Shown one piece after another: positions 1 to 9,958 of a stretch of DNA of 64,000 bases; position 1 is the stretch's first letter, and each line of letters begins with the position of its first letter. Under the pieces are notes generated by a model, which was not told the DNA's origin, searched no databases, and saw only the letters and a program-made list of their open reading frames with translations. This DNA is from Lathyrus oleraceus (Eukaryota > Streptophyta > Magnoliopsida > Fabales > Fabaceae), in the NCBI RefSeq assembly GCF_024323335.1, contig NC_066584.1, positions 422,759,319 through 422,823,318 on the forward strand. Reading direction: 5' to 3'. A program made the position numbers and the translations under genes.

Positions 1-527
1 ATTATATTTATTAATTTAATTAAATAATTGGAATTATTGGATTATTATTATTATTATTATTATTATTTGAATAATAATTATTGGAAAATATATATAAGTT
101 GGAAATAAGGAAAAAGAGTTCCATTTTGGTAAAAAGAGTTTTCACGTGAAAACAGAGAGGCGGCTGAAAAGAGGAAGAGCAGGAGAACGAAGGTTGGAGA
201 AGAGAAAAGCTTGAAGCTTAAAGATTCGCCGGATTAACTCAGGTAAGGGGGGTTTATCGTCGTTTAATGGGTATTATGGGTTAACATGTAATGGGTAGTG
301 ATAAACCGTTGAATTGACCCTAATTGGGATGTTGAATGCTGAAAAATTGTGATCAATAAACTGTGTTAAAGCTGTAATTGAATCCGTAATTGGATGGGTA
401 GTGATTTTCCGAAAGTGTAGCTTTTTACGGAATTGGAATCGGAGGTCCGGAAGTCCTCCAACGGCGGAAAATGCGGAGAATTCTGCATTCTGCTTCGTGT
501 TAGCGCAGGAACAGCTTTCTGTCTTGC

Positions 528-777
528 GTTAACCGGTTAACCCAGGGTGTTAACCGGTTAACACTGTTAGGAATTGTGAAGTATTGCTGTTTTGCTTGCG
601 TTAACCGGTTAACCCAGGGCGTTAACCGGTTAACACTGTTATGATTTGTGAGAATTGCTGTTCTGTCTGCGTTAACCGGTTAAACCAGGGCGTTAACCGG
701 TTAACACTGTTGAGTTTGGCCAGAAAGCGTGTTCTGTGTTGCGTTAACCGGTTAACCCAGGGCGTTAACCCGTTAAC
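528..777. repeat. Four paired palindromes GTTAACCGGTTAAC in LTR D
   Basis: Eight 14-bp palindromic sites sit in four pairs: 528/549, 600/621, 671/692 and 743/764. Within every pair the start-to-start distance is exactly 21 bp. Pairs recur every 71-72 bp. The spacer inside each pair is close to CCAGGGC and most pairs are followed by ACTGTT. Two copies carry single mismatches (671, 764). I see no protein-coding reason for this regularity. Confidence 0.93.
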
Positions 778-1826
778 ACTGTTGGAAATTGGAAAAATTG
801 GTATTTAAATGTTGTGTACATATTTGATGGTTGGCCTATATCGGTATGTGATATAGTAGGGATCATTTCCCGTTGTTTTGAGTAGAATAGGTATTAGTAG
901 GGTATGCTAATACTGTGTTGGATTAATTGGCATGACATGATGTGATTATGTGATAAATATGCTGATGATGTGTGAAAATATGCATAATGTTGTGAATGTA
1001 TATATTATGCATGTGTTGGTGAATGGACTGTTTTATGGCTTAGAGTGTGAGCATATGTCCATTGTGGATTGTTGTTGATGATGTTGCATTGCTAGGTGAA
1101 TTAGCATGCATATTGTGGCCTTTATGGTGGTAGCTAATTCCCATGGTGAGGAATTAGTGAGTAAATCATTGTAGATTGTTGTTGATGTTTGCATGCTAGG
1201 TGATTAGTGTGCATAGCATGGCCCTTGGGGTGGTAGCTAATTCCCATGGTGAGGAATTAGTGAGTGAGTCACTAGGTCTCAAATGAGTGGGACTAGTGGG
1301 CTTGGTAGCCGTATCTGGATTTGATCGGTGAGGTTGAACTATATGTTCACGAATAGTCGGTACCGCATGCATGGAGTCTCATTGCATAATGTATGTATGG
1401 CGTATAATATGAATGGATGTATTCCAATATTATGCGTGTGTTTGTGTTGGCATTGAGTATGAGTATGAATTGTGTTGGTATTGAGTATGATATTTGAGTT
1501 GATGTGCCGTTACTGAATGTGTGATATGATTAGGGTGATTAATGTGTTATTGACTTAGCATTACATGATATTTTATAATGCTTATTATATCGATTGAGGA
1601 ACTCACCCTTACAACTATGTTTTCAGGTAACGAGCAGTGATTGAGTAGAAGCTAGTGCTTGGAGTCTAGTGTAGTCTCCTTAGAGGGTCATGCTCTGATA
1701 TATGTAACATCGGGACGGGATGTTTTACTTTGTTGAATAATTTTACATGTAGTGTGTTACATGTTTTGCATAATTGATTTGATTTCTATCCGCTGCGTAT
1801 TGTGCAAATACTTTATGTTTTGAATT

Positions 1827-1832
1827 AATAAA
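1827..1832 (+). promoter_or_regulatory. Possible poly(A) signal of LTR D
   Basis: AATAAA lies about 130 bp before the LTR end, the usual place for a retroelement polyadenylation signal. This rests on the hexamer and its location only. Confidence 0.4.
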
Positions 1833-1959
1833 AGAGCATGACAGTTATATTGGTGAATGGTGTGGAGTTGTTTGTGTGACACCCTTAATTGCATAATTAC
1901 TCTGATTGATATATTGTTGAATTAATTAAATATTTGGGGTATTTTAGAAGGGTGTTACA

Positions 1960-2344
1960 ATCAACGCCATCAACATGTAGCGTCAGTTACCCTGGTTATT
2001 AATCCTGCTCTAGCTGTTCAAGTAGCACCAAATTATCAATCAAGTTTTTAGAAACGTACCCATCAACATAATCAACAACAGAACTGTGTCCAAAGACAAG
2101 TGCAATTTGATCCAATTTCGATGTCCTATGCGGAATTATATCCTGCTTTGATACAATTGAATTTGGTACAAACTAGGACTCCACCGGCTATTCTGAAGGA
2201 ACTTCAATGGTGGTATAAACCAGATCATCATTGTGCGTTCCATCTAGGTGAACCCAATCATGTTATCAAAAACTATTTTTTTTGAAAGTTGAGGTACAAA
2301 GACTAGTGAAAAGCGGCATTTTGTCTTTTGAAAGCGGCATTTTC
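1960..2344 (+). pseudogene. C gag C-terminal remnant
   Basis: The readable stretch at 2100-2285 (motifs MSYAELYPALIQ and QWWYKPDHHCAFHLG) matches the gag tail of element B at 35050-35250 (MTYAELYPSLIE, QWWYKPELHCVYHSG). This is the region just before protease. The knuckle-like C-x-FH-x(5)-H cluster is partly kept. A frameshift sits near 2280 in a run of T, and the reading continues in another frame through VEVQRLVKSGILSFE. A 13-bp repeat (AAAGCGGCATTTT at 2310 and 2331) marks where gag similarity stops and foreign sequence begins. Confidence 0.8.
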
Positions 2345-2640
2345 CAAGCCCCGCCCAACAACACGGGCCGTGTGTGTACACACGGCTGCCCGTGTGTGCT
2401 CTCCAAAATGGGCATCTTCAAATCAAGCTACAGAGGCAACAACACGGGCCGTGTTCCTCCACACGGGTGCCCGTTTCAATGCACTGTTTTAAACAACACG
2501 GCCGTGTGTCACCACACGGGTGCCCGTGTTGATCTCTGTTTTTCTTCTCCCATTTTGCTTTGCCTGACCAACAACACGGGCAGTGTTGTAGCACACGGGT
2601 GCCCGTGTTGACCAGCTGTCTCTTCATATTTTTGCCTTTC
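2345..2640. repeat. Palindrome-pair insert (ACACGGG...CCCGTGT family) in C
   Basis: Four pairs of imperfect palindromes have ACACGGGCCGTGT-type left members (centres near 2367, 2448, 2501, 2580) and ACACGGGTGCCCGTGT-type right members (centres near 2387, 2468, 2521, 2600). The centre-to-centre distance within a pair is 20 to 20.5 bp. The segment replaces about 760 bp of gag-protease sequence seen in element B, so it was inserted or came with a deletion. A 109-codon plus-strand ORF across it (NNTG...HGCPC repeats) is a by-product of the repeat. Confidence 0.9.
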
Positions 2641-2844
2641 TGAGTATCCATAACTTCACTATTAATGCTTTTAAACATGTGCAATGGCCTGTAACAATAA
2701 CACTACCAAACAAAGCGTAAAAGAGATCTTTTTGACATAAACTTATAATCAAATGCAATGCGATACCAAACCAACAAAACATGATAAATGACTCTGAAGC
2801 AACTATAAACAAACATAAATCTTACCAAAGTGATGAAAATATGT
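2641..2844. other. Unassigned foreign segment inside C
   Basis: About 200 bases without similarity to the equivalent part of element B and without a credible ORF. It probably belongs to the same insertion as the palindrome block at 2345-2640. I do not recognise it. Confidence 0.5.
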
Positions 2845-3740
2845 CGGATTAACGGTGGGAATTCAATGGAAATGGTGACCGATCACCCGTCCAAAATATT
2901 TGTCTTATCTTTGTTGATGAATTTGGAAGTTCACATAGAGGCTTTACAAAAGGTCTTGGAGAAAGTCTATATGGTTCATGATGTAACAGTTGGTCAGTTG
3001 GATGGCATTGTGGCCAATATTACTGCATGTAACAATCTAAGCTTTACTGATGAAGAATTGCCTGAGCAAGGGAAGAATCATAATTTGGATTTGCATATTT
3101 CCATGAATTGTCAAAAAGATGTTATGTCCAATGTGTTGGTTGGCACTGGCTATTCTCTGAATGTTATATCAAATTCTACTATGTCCAAGCTCTCTTATCA
3201 AGGTGCTCCGATGAGGTTTAATGGGGTTTTTGTGAAAGCCTTTGATGGCTCGAAGAAAACTGTGATCAGAGAAGTTAATCTTCCATTCAAGATAGGTTCG
3301 TGCTCATTTCAAGTGATGGACATTCATTCTGCCTATAGTTGTCTCCTAGGTCGTCCATGGATTCACCAAGTCGGGGAAGTGATGTCAACACTCCATAAGA
3401 ACTTAAAATTTGTGAAGAATGGGAAGTTAGTGATTGTGGGTGGCGAGCCGGTCATGTTGGTGAGTCATCTCTCTTCATTTTAGTACATTGATGCCGAAGA
3501 AGTTGTGGTAACTCCATTCCAAGCTATTTCTATTATTGATAATGATGTTAAGAAGAATAGGTCAGCCATGACTTCTTTAAAAGGTGCACAACACAATGTT
3601 GGCTTCATCCACTCTAAAGATCAATCTGTTGTTGCAATCTTGGATGATCAAGAGTAAGAAACGTCAAACTTTGTGACGCACTGATTGATGTGCTAGAATT
3701 GGACTGTTGTTGACATTCCCTCTATTGTTCACTTGTAAAA
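2845..3740 (+). pseudogene. C protease (retropepsin) region, active site lost
   Basis: The reading parallels element B from 36030 to 37028. Shared motifs include PSKI-x(2)-LSLL, HREALQKVL-like HIEALQKVL, ITACNNLSF, DLHISMNC, SYSCFLGRPWIH-like AYSCLLGRPWIH, and LVSHLSSF. Retropepsins need an Asp-Thr/Ser-Gly active site. Element B has DTGSS at 36301, while C reads GTGYS starting at 3142, so the catalytic Asp is gone. A stop follows at 3481, and the reading continues through YIDAEE to about 3660 with more stops. Confidence 0.85.
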
Positions 3741-3993
3741 GTAATATATTTTTGTATTTTCAAAAAATACTTTCACTATGCCCAAGGTGAAAGCGAATCC
3801 ATGTGGGCTTTGTTTCAAAAAATTTCATCATTAATAAAATGTTAATTTGTTTATCCATATTATGGTTTCTCGTTTTGTTTTTTTATGAAAAATGGTAACA
3901 TAAAAAACCAAGATAATAATCATTTTTATATATGCATCGCAATGTGCGTTTATTTGTTCATATTCTAAAATCAAGCATAAAATTATTGTGCAG
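3741..3993 (+). other. Putative Ogre pro-RT intron in C
   Basis: A candidate donor GTAATA at 3741 and acceptor TTGTGCAG ending at 3993 bracket a T-rich stretch without coding similarity. RT similarity resumes just after it. The location equals the introns predicted in B (37029-37293) and A (17523-17757). A spliced intron between protease and RT is known for Ogre elements. The donor in C is weaker because the surrounding exon has decayed. Confidence 0.55.
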
Positions 3994-5130
3994 ATTAATT
4001 GTTAAACCCATTGAAAACAATGACTATATGCCCTCTCCCAACTTTGAATTCCATGTGTTTGAAATGGAAGAAGAGGATATTGAAGAGATTCCTGATGAGA
4101 TTTCCCGTTTGCTTGAGCATGAGGAAAAGACCATTCAGCCTCATAAAGAGCCATTGGAGGTGATTAATTTGGGTTTTGAAGAGAACAAGAAAGAAGTCAA
4201 GATTGGGGCACTGCTTTGTTCAGATGTTAAGAAGAGGATGGTAGAGCTTCTTAGAGAATATGTAGATGTGTTTGCTTGGTCTTATCAATATATGTCAGGT
4301 CTTGATACTCGTATTGTGGAGCATAGATTACCATTGAGGCCAGAGTGTCCGCTAGTTAAACACAAGTTGAAAAGAACTCATCCTGATATGGCTGTTAAGA
4401 TCAAAGGGGAAGTTCAGAAGCAGATTGATGTTGGTTTCCTTATTACTTATGAGTATCCTCAATGGATTCCCAACATTGTACATGTTCCAAAGAAGGATGG
4501 CAAAGTTAAAATGTGTGTTAATTATAGAAATTTGAACAAAGATAACCTAAAAGACGATTTTCCTCTGCCACACATTGACATATTGGTAGATAATACAACT
4601 AAGTTCAATGTCTTCTCCTTTATGAATGGTTTCTCCAGTTATAATCAGATCAATATGGAACTCAAGGACATGGAAAAGATAACATTTACTACACCCTAGG
4701 GAACATTCTACTATAAAGTCATGCCTTTAGGTTTAAATAATATTGGTGCAACATACCAGAGATCCATGACTACTTTTTTCCATGACATGATGCACAAAGA
4801 GATAAAGGTTTATGTCAATGATATGATTGTTAAGTCGAAGACTGGAGAAGATCATGTTGAGTATTTGTTGAAGTTGTTTCACCATTTGAGAAAGTTTAAA
4901 CTCTGTTTGAATCCTAATAAGTGTACTTTTGGTGTCTGTTCAGGAAATTTGTTGGGCTTCATTGTAAGCCAGAAAGGTGTTGAAGTAGATCCATATAAAG
5001 TCAGAGATATTTGAGAGATGCATACACCAAAGAAAAAAAGGCAAGTCAGAGGATTCCTCAAACGTCTGAATTATATCTCCAGTTTTATATCTCACATGAC
5101 TGCCACATATGGGCCAATCTTTAAGCTTCT
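3994..5130 (+). pseudogene. C reverse transcriptase remnant
   Basis: The region shows the Ty3/gypsy RT series in order: LREYVDVFAWSY, RRTHPDM-like KRTHPDM, QKQIDVGFL, VPKKDGKVKMCVNYRNLN, DDFPLPHIDILVD, FMNGFSSYNQI. The catalytic YVDD box reads YVND at 4811-4822, so one of the two metal-binding Asp residues is lost. An in-frame TAG replaces Trp at 4697, and further stops occur near 5014 and 5140. Reading continues in the same series through GFIVSQKGVEVDP and NYISSFISHMTAT. It cannot encode active enzyme. Confidence 0.9.
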
Positions 5131-5690
5131 CTGTAAAGATTAAGGTTGTGTTTGGGCCGAAGACTTCCAAAAAGATTTGGACAACATCAAGGAGTATCTG
5201 CTTGAACCTCCTATCTTGTCTCCTCCAGTGGAAGGAAGACCATTGATCATGTACTTAATTGTGTTAGAAGAGCCGATGGGTTGTGTACTGGGACAACAAG
5301 ATGAAACTGGTAGGAAGGAGCATGCCATCTACTATATGAATAAGAAGTTTACAGACTGTGAGTTTTGGTACTCCATGCTTGAGAAGGCTTGTTGCGTTTT
5401 AGCCTGGGCTGCCAAATGTCTATGCCAATATATGATTAATCATACCACTTGGTTGATATCCAAAATGGATCCAATCAAGTACATTTTTGAAAAGCCTGCT
5501 TTGACTGTGATAATAGCTTGATGGTAGATGCTATTGTATGAACATGATATTATGTACCATACTCAGAAGGCAATTACAGGAAGTATTCTTGCAGATCATT
5601 TGGCTCACCAGCCAATTGATGATTATCAATCCATCAGGTTTGACTTCCCTTGTGAAGATGTTATGTAATTAAAATCTAAAGATTATGATG
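5131..5690 (+). pseudogene. C RNase H (RT-linked) remnant
   Basis: Sequence equivalent to B 38440-38960 shows PPVEGRPLIMYLIVLEE, MGCVLGQQDETGRKE, LEKACCVLAWAAK and MDPIKYIFEKPAL, the typical gypsy RNase H stretch after RT. Stops at 5142, 5519 and in the following linker break it. The linker still reads GSILADHLAHQPIDDY before the second RNase H. Confidence 0.83.
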
Positions 5691-6130
5691 AACCATTTCC
5701 TGAAGGAAGACCAGATCCTGGATCCTGGTGGGGTTTAATATTTGATTGAGCTGTTAATGCTTATGGTAATGGAATTGAGGCATCATCATTAGTCCTCAGG
5801 ATTCTCATATCCCTTTCACTTCAAGATTGATGTTTGATTGTACGAACAACATGGCGAAATATGAAGCTTGTATCATGGGTCTTGAAGAATCCATTGATTT
5901 GAGAATAAATATCCTTGATGTATATGAAGATTCACGCTTGGTGGTTAATCAGATTAAAGGAGAATGGGGGACTCGTCATCCTGGCTTGATTCCTTACAAA
6001 TATTATGCAAGAAGGTTCTTGACTTTATTCAACAAAGTTGAATTTCATCATATACCTCGTGAAGAGAATCAGATGGCGGATGCTTTGGCTACTTTGTCTT
6101 CTATGTATAAAGTAAATCATTGGAATGATG
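5691..6130 (+). pseudogene. C second (archaeal-type) RNase H remnant
   Basis: The motifs NNMAKYEACIMGLEES, YEDSRLVVNQIKGEW and EENQMADALATLSSM match B 39030-39410. The extra RNase H before integrase marks the Tat/Ogre lineage. The first catalytic block is broken by a stop near 5748 and a deletion follows, so only the later two-thirds is continuous (5827-6130). Confidence 0.83.
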
Positions 6131-7444
6131 CGCCTCATATAAGAATTATGCACCTTGATATGCCTGCTCATTTATTTGTAGCAGGAGAAGATATAGATGA
6201 TAAGCCTTGGTGTCATGATATTAAGTGTTTCCTCCAAAGTCAGGAGTACCCGCTCAGGGCATCTAGAAAAGATAAGAAGACTGACTGACAATTTCTTTCT
6301 GAATGAAGATGTGTTGTACAAGAGAAACTTTGACATGGTCTTGCTCAGATACGTGGATAGACACAAAGCAGACGTGTTAATGCAAGAAGTTCATGAAGGG
6401 TCCTTTGGTACTCATGCCAATAGACATGAAATGGCTATAAAGATGTGAAAGACAAATTACTATTAGCTAACAATGGAATCTAATTGTTGTAAATATGTGA
6501 AGAAGTACTATAAATGTCAGATTTATGCTGATAAGATTCATGTGCCACCGACTCTTCTCAATATTATTTCATCCCCGTGGCCTTCCTCTATGTAGGGAAT
6601 TGACATGATTGGTATGATTTAACTCAAAGCTTCGAATGGACATCATTTTATTCTGGTGGCTATTGATTACTTCACCAAATGGGTTGAAGCAGCATCTTAT
6701 GCTAATATGACCAAGCATGTTATGGTCCAATTGATCAAGAATCAGATTATTTATAGATATGGTGTTCCAAGTAAGATCATCATTGATGATGGGTAAAACT
6801 TGAATAATAAGATTATGAAAGAGCTTTATAATGATTTCAATATTGAACATCATAACTCTTCTCCTTACAAACCTAAGATGAATGGGGTTGTTGAAGCTGC
6901 AAATAAGAATATTAAGAAGATTATCCAAAAAATGGTTGTGACATATAAGGATTGGCATGAGATTCTCCCTTTTGCTTTCCATGGGTATCGTACATCTGTT
7001 CGTACTTCAACAGGGGCAACCCCTTTATCTCTTATTTATGGCATACAAGCATTGCTCCCTGTAGAGGTTGAGATCCCATCAATGCGAGTCTTGATGGAAG
7101 CCAAATTGTTTGATGATGAATGGTGTCAAAGCAGATATGATCAATTGAATTTAATTAAAGAGAATAGGATGACAACTTTGTGTCGTGGTCAGTTATATCA
7201 AAAAAGAATGAAGAAAGAATTTGATAAGAAGGTTCGACCTCACGTATTCAGAGAAGGCGACCTCGTGCTCAAAAAGATCTTGTCTTTCAACACTGATTCT
7301 AGAGGCAAATGGAATCCTAATTATAAAGGCTCATATGTTATCAAGAGAGCCTTCTCTGGAGGTGCAATGAATCTTACGACTATGGATGGTGAGGATATCA
7401 CTCGTCCTGTGAATGTAGATGTAGTCAATAAATACTCCGCCTAG
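6131..7444 (+). pseudogene. C integrase remnant
   Basis: The zinc-binding part reads VHEGSFGTHANRHEM with a degraded C-x2-C partner near 6505. The core shows GIDMIGMI, the TDNG-like DDG block and GVVEAANKNIKKI, corresponding to the D, D and E of the catalytic triad. A frameshift near 6285 and stops near 6446, 6594, 6620 and 6795 interrupt it. The C-terminal part (6800-7444) is open and ends in TRPVNVDVVNKYSA, parallel to the end of B pol. Confidence 0.87.
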
Positions 7445-7459
7445 AAAAATAAAAGAACA

Positions 7460-7622
7460 ACTCGCTAAGTTGAAAACTCGGAAGGGAGGCTTAGGCAAAA
7501 ATGAGCGTCTCGGTGGATTGAAAACCCAAAAGGGCAGTCCAGAAAAAAATTAGAGACATAAATAGAAAATAATCATCCTGGTTGATTGAAAACCCGAGAG
7601 GGTAATCTAGGCAAAAGTTAGG
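7460..7622 (+). ncRNA. Post-pol triple-hairpin module in C
   Basis: Three similar units directly follow the pol stop. Hairpin 1 (7466-7493) pairs TAAG with CTTA. Hairpin 2 (7514-7541) pairs TGGA with TCCA around CCC-aaaa-GGG. Hairpin 3 (7584-7607) pairs GATT with AATC around CCC-gaga-GGG, a GNRA-type loop. The first unit is followed by GGCAAAA, the second by AGAAAAAA and the third by GGCAAAAG. Equivalent modules with changed but still pairing stems occur in A and B. The RNA role is inference. Confidence 0.6.
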
Positions 7623-8765
7623 GATCATGGCAAGTAGCTGCATCAGGCCAGACTTGATCGCTTAAAGCAACAGTGCCTATCAAAGATTCTCATTCAGTTA
7701 TCCTCGACCGAAGTCATGAGCATAACGGAATTCAAATTTTTTAGGGACAATAATGGTCATTGTATTTCAATGTAGCCTTTTCCATGTATTTACCATTTTT
7801 TCAACTTTGTAATGATCCATGGAGTCATGCCATTTGCGGACTACTATTCTATCAATAATATTTGAGCCTTTTACCCATTGGTTTGTTGTTCTTATCTTGT
7901 TTCAATTTACGAAATTTAATTTATATTTGATAATAATTTTGGAAACAAAAGATATATAAACAGTCATATTTTTGATATTTACAAAAAAGAATTCCTTGAT
8001 TTGTGAATATTAAAAAGGAATGTCATGAGTAATCTCAAGAATGCTAAGATCTAGAAGGGTGGAGCTCAGTGTTCTCCTAAAACAAGATTTTTCTTTTTGA
8101 ATATATCCAGGATTATTGTCACAGAGTTTATTCGGATGTTTCTTATCCTCGACAAACCTTTCCATCCTTCAGAATGGAGTTCAGGTTCCTAGAAGATTAA
8201 GCTTTTTGGGTCTCCAAGCAATGTCTTTTCTCTCTCTCTCTAGAAGGATTTAAGCCTTATATTAGGATTTAACTCCTTTGATGGCTTATGATAGTTCATT
8301 ACAGGGTTTTCTTCAGCTGAATCCCTAGCAAGATCTCCAGTAACATGTCCACCTTGTTGAGATTAGCCGAGTATCCAATTGTACTATGTCATCGGTCTAA
8401 CCCTTTGAGTCTATTTTGTCAGCATAGTCATACACATGTTCATACGTTATGGATAACATCATGGTATTTATTTATGCATCTTGCATTTCTTGGTGTTTTC
8501 CCCACTCTCTGGTGCTTTTCTCTCCCGCGATGTATGTGCACCCTCTCTCCAATAAAGTGTCGACCTTAAGCAAAAAGCGCTAATCCTTTCTAATTCCCCA
8601 TGGAATTTGATCCTCGTGGATAGTTTTGTTTCAGTTTTCCTTTTTAGTTCATTATCTGGATGGAATCAATCTCCAGTTGAGTTTATCTCCTCATTGGATT
8701 GAGTCTTTTTTTACTGTTTCTCTCCAGTTTATTCCTGGGTTAAACTTTGGTCCATTGAGCTCATT
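7623..8765 (+). other. C 3' non-coding region before the hairpin array
   Basis: No gene is seen. The stretch up to about 7900 parallels B 40940-41260 (motifs TTGTAA-GATC-ATGGAGTC and ATTTGAGCCTTTTA). After 8040 come irregular copies of a CTCCAG/CCCCAT-GGA-GT motif, as in the same interval of A and B. The 74-codon ORF at 8345 has no recognisable content. Confidence 0.6.
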
Positions 8766-9958
8766 ACCTTTGTTAAGCTATCACTTAGTTGATAATTAGG
8801 TAATATTTTTCTTACCTTTGGTTGGTTACCTTTGTTAAGCTATCACTTGGTCGGTAGTTGGTAATATTTCCTTGTGAGCTTATTACCTTTGTTAAGCTAT
8901 CACTTGGCTGGTAGTTGGTAATCTTTCCTTGTGAGCTTATTACCTTTGTTAAGTTATCACTTGGCTGATAGTTAGGTAATATTTCTCTTACCTTTGGTTG
9001 GTTACCTTTGTTAAGCTATCACTTGGCTAGTAGTTGGTAATCTTTTCTTTTGAGCTTATTACCTTTGTTAAGTTATCACTTGGCTGATAGTTAGGTAATA
9101 TTTCTCTTACCTTTGGTTTGTTACCTTTGTTAACCTATCACTTGGCTGATAGTTGGTAATCTTTCCTTTTGAGATTATTACCTTTGTTAAGCTATCATTT
9201 GGTTGATAGTTAGGTAATATTTCTCTTACCTTTGGTTGGTTACCTTTGTTAAGCTATCAATTGGCTGGTTGTTGGTAATCTTTCCTTTTGAGCTTATTAC
9301 CTTTGTTAAGCTATCACTTGGCTGATAGTTAAGTAATATTTCTCTTACCTTTGGTTGGTTACATTTGTTAAGCTATCACATGGATGGTAGTTGGTAATCT
9401 TTCCTTTTTAAGCTTATCACCTTTGTTAAGCTATCACTTGGCAGATAGTTAGGTAATATTTCTCTTAACTTTGGTTGGTTACCATTGATAAGCTATCACT
9501 TGGCTGGTAGTTGGTAATCTTTCCTTTTGAGATTATTACCTTTGTTAAGTTATCACTTAGCTGATAGTTAGGTAATACTTCTTTTACTTTTGAGCTTATT
9601 ACCTTTGTTAAGCTATCAATTAGCTGGTAGTTAGATAATATTTATCTTATCTTTGGTTGGTTGCCTTTGTTAAGCTATCACTTGGTTGGTAGTTGGTAAT
9701 CTTTTCTTTTGAGATTATTACCTTTGTTAAGCTATCACTTGGCTAATAGTTAATTAATATTTTTCTTACCTTTGGTTGGTTACCTTTGTTAAGATATCAC
9801 TTGGCTGGTAGTTGGTAATCTCTCCTTTTGAGATTATTACCTTTGTTAAGTTATCGCTTGGCTGATAGTTAGGTGATATCCTTCTCACCTTTGTTTGATT
9901 ACCTTTTTTTAAGCTATCATTTGGCTGGTAGTTGGTAATCTTTTTCCTTTGGGCTTAT
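8766..9958 (+). repeat. Hairpin tandem array with alternating 57/62-bp units in C
   Basis: About twenty copies of a unit begin at the ACCTTTGTTAAG motif. Starts are near 8766, 8828, 8885, 8942, 9004, 9061, 9123, 9180, 9242, 9299, 9361 and so on to 9901. Spacing mostly alternates 57 and 62 bp, giving a roughly 119-bp higher-order period. Each unit holds nested inverted repeats: TTACC with GGTAA outside and CTATCA with TGATAG inside, separated by a 6-base loop. One more unit lies at 28299, on the far side of element A. Confidence 0.92.
9954..9958. repeat. Target-site duplication of A, left copy (CTTAT)
   Basis: CTTAT precedes TGTAGCACC and is repeated right after the 3' LTR at 28294-28298. Removing A rejoins the hairpin array in register. 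Confidence 0.93.

Larger units (their letters stand above)
1..1959 (+). mobile_element. Element D: 3' part of a Ty3/gypsy (chromovirus-like) LTR
   Basis: This is a non-coding, AT-rich block that ends in GGGTGTTACA at 1959. The next base resumes the gag reading of element C, so D was inserted into C. The last 83 bases open with TGTGACACCCT and close with AGGGTGTTACA, an imperfect inverted repeat. A poly(A) signal AATAAA (1827-1832) and the GGGACGGGATGTT stretch near 1710 resemble the 3' part of legume chromovirus LTRs as I remember them. The left end is outside the window, so solo LTR versus 3' LTR, and the target duplication, cannot be decided. The block at 50632 looks like the 5' part of a related LTR. 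It begins TGTAACACC, and both share an AT-rich start followed by a G-rich run and TTAATGGGT. The chromovirus assignment is inference. Confidence 0.6.

Noticed and set aside
528..777. CRISPR-like array of short palindromic repeats
   Set aside because: Eukaryotic LTR context, paired repeats with near-constant spacers, no cas genes. The spacers are themselves repeated.
1876..1959. MITE or very short LTR bounded by TGTGACACCCT and AGGGTGTTACA
   Set aside because: No target duplication is visible around the 84 bases, and the upstream sequence reads as the same LTR. I kept it as the LTR end, with doubt.
2282..2611. 109-codon plus-strand ORF and the overlapping minus-strand ORF at 2418-2684
   Set aside because: The reading comes from the palindrome repeats and shows only repeated NNTG/HGCPC peptides.
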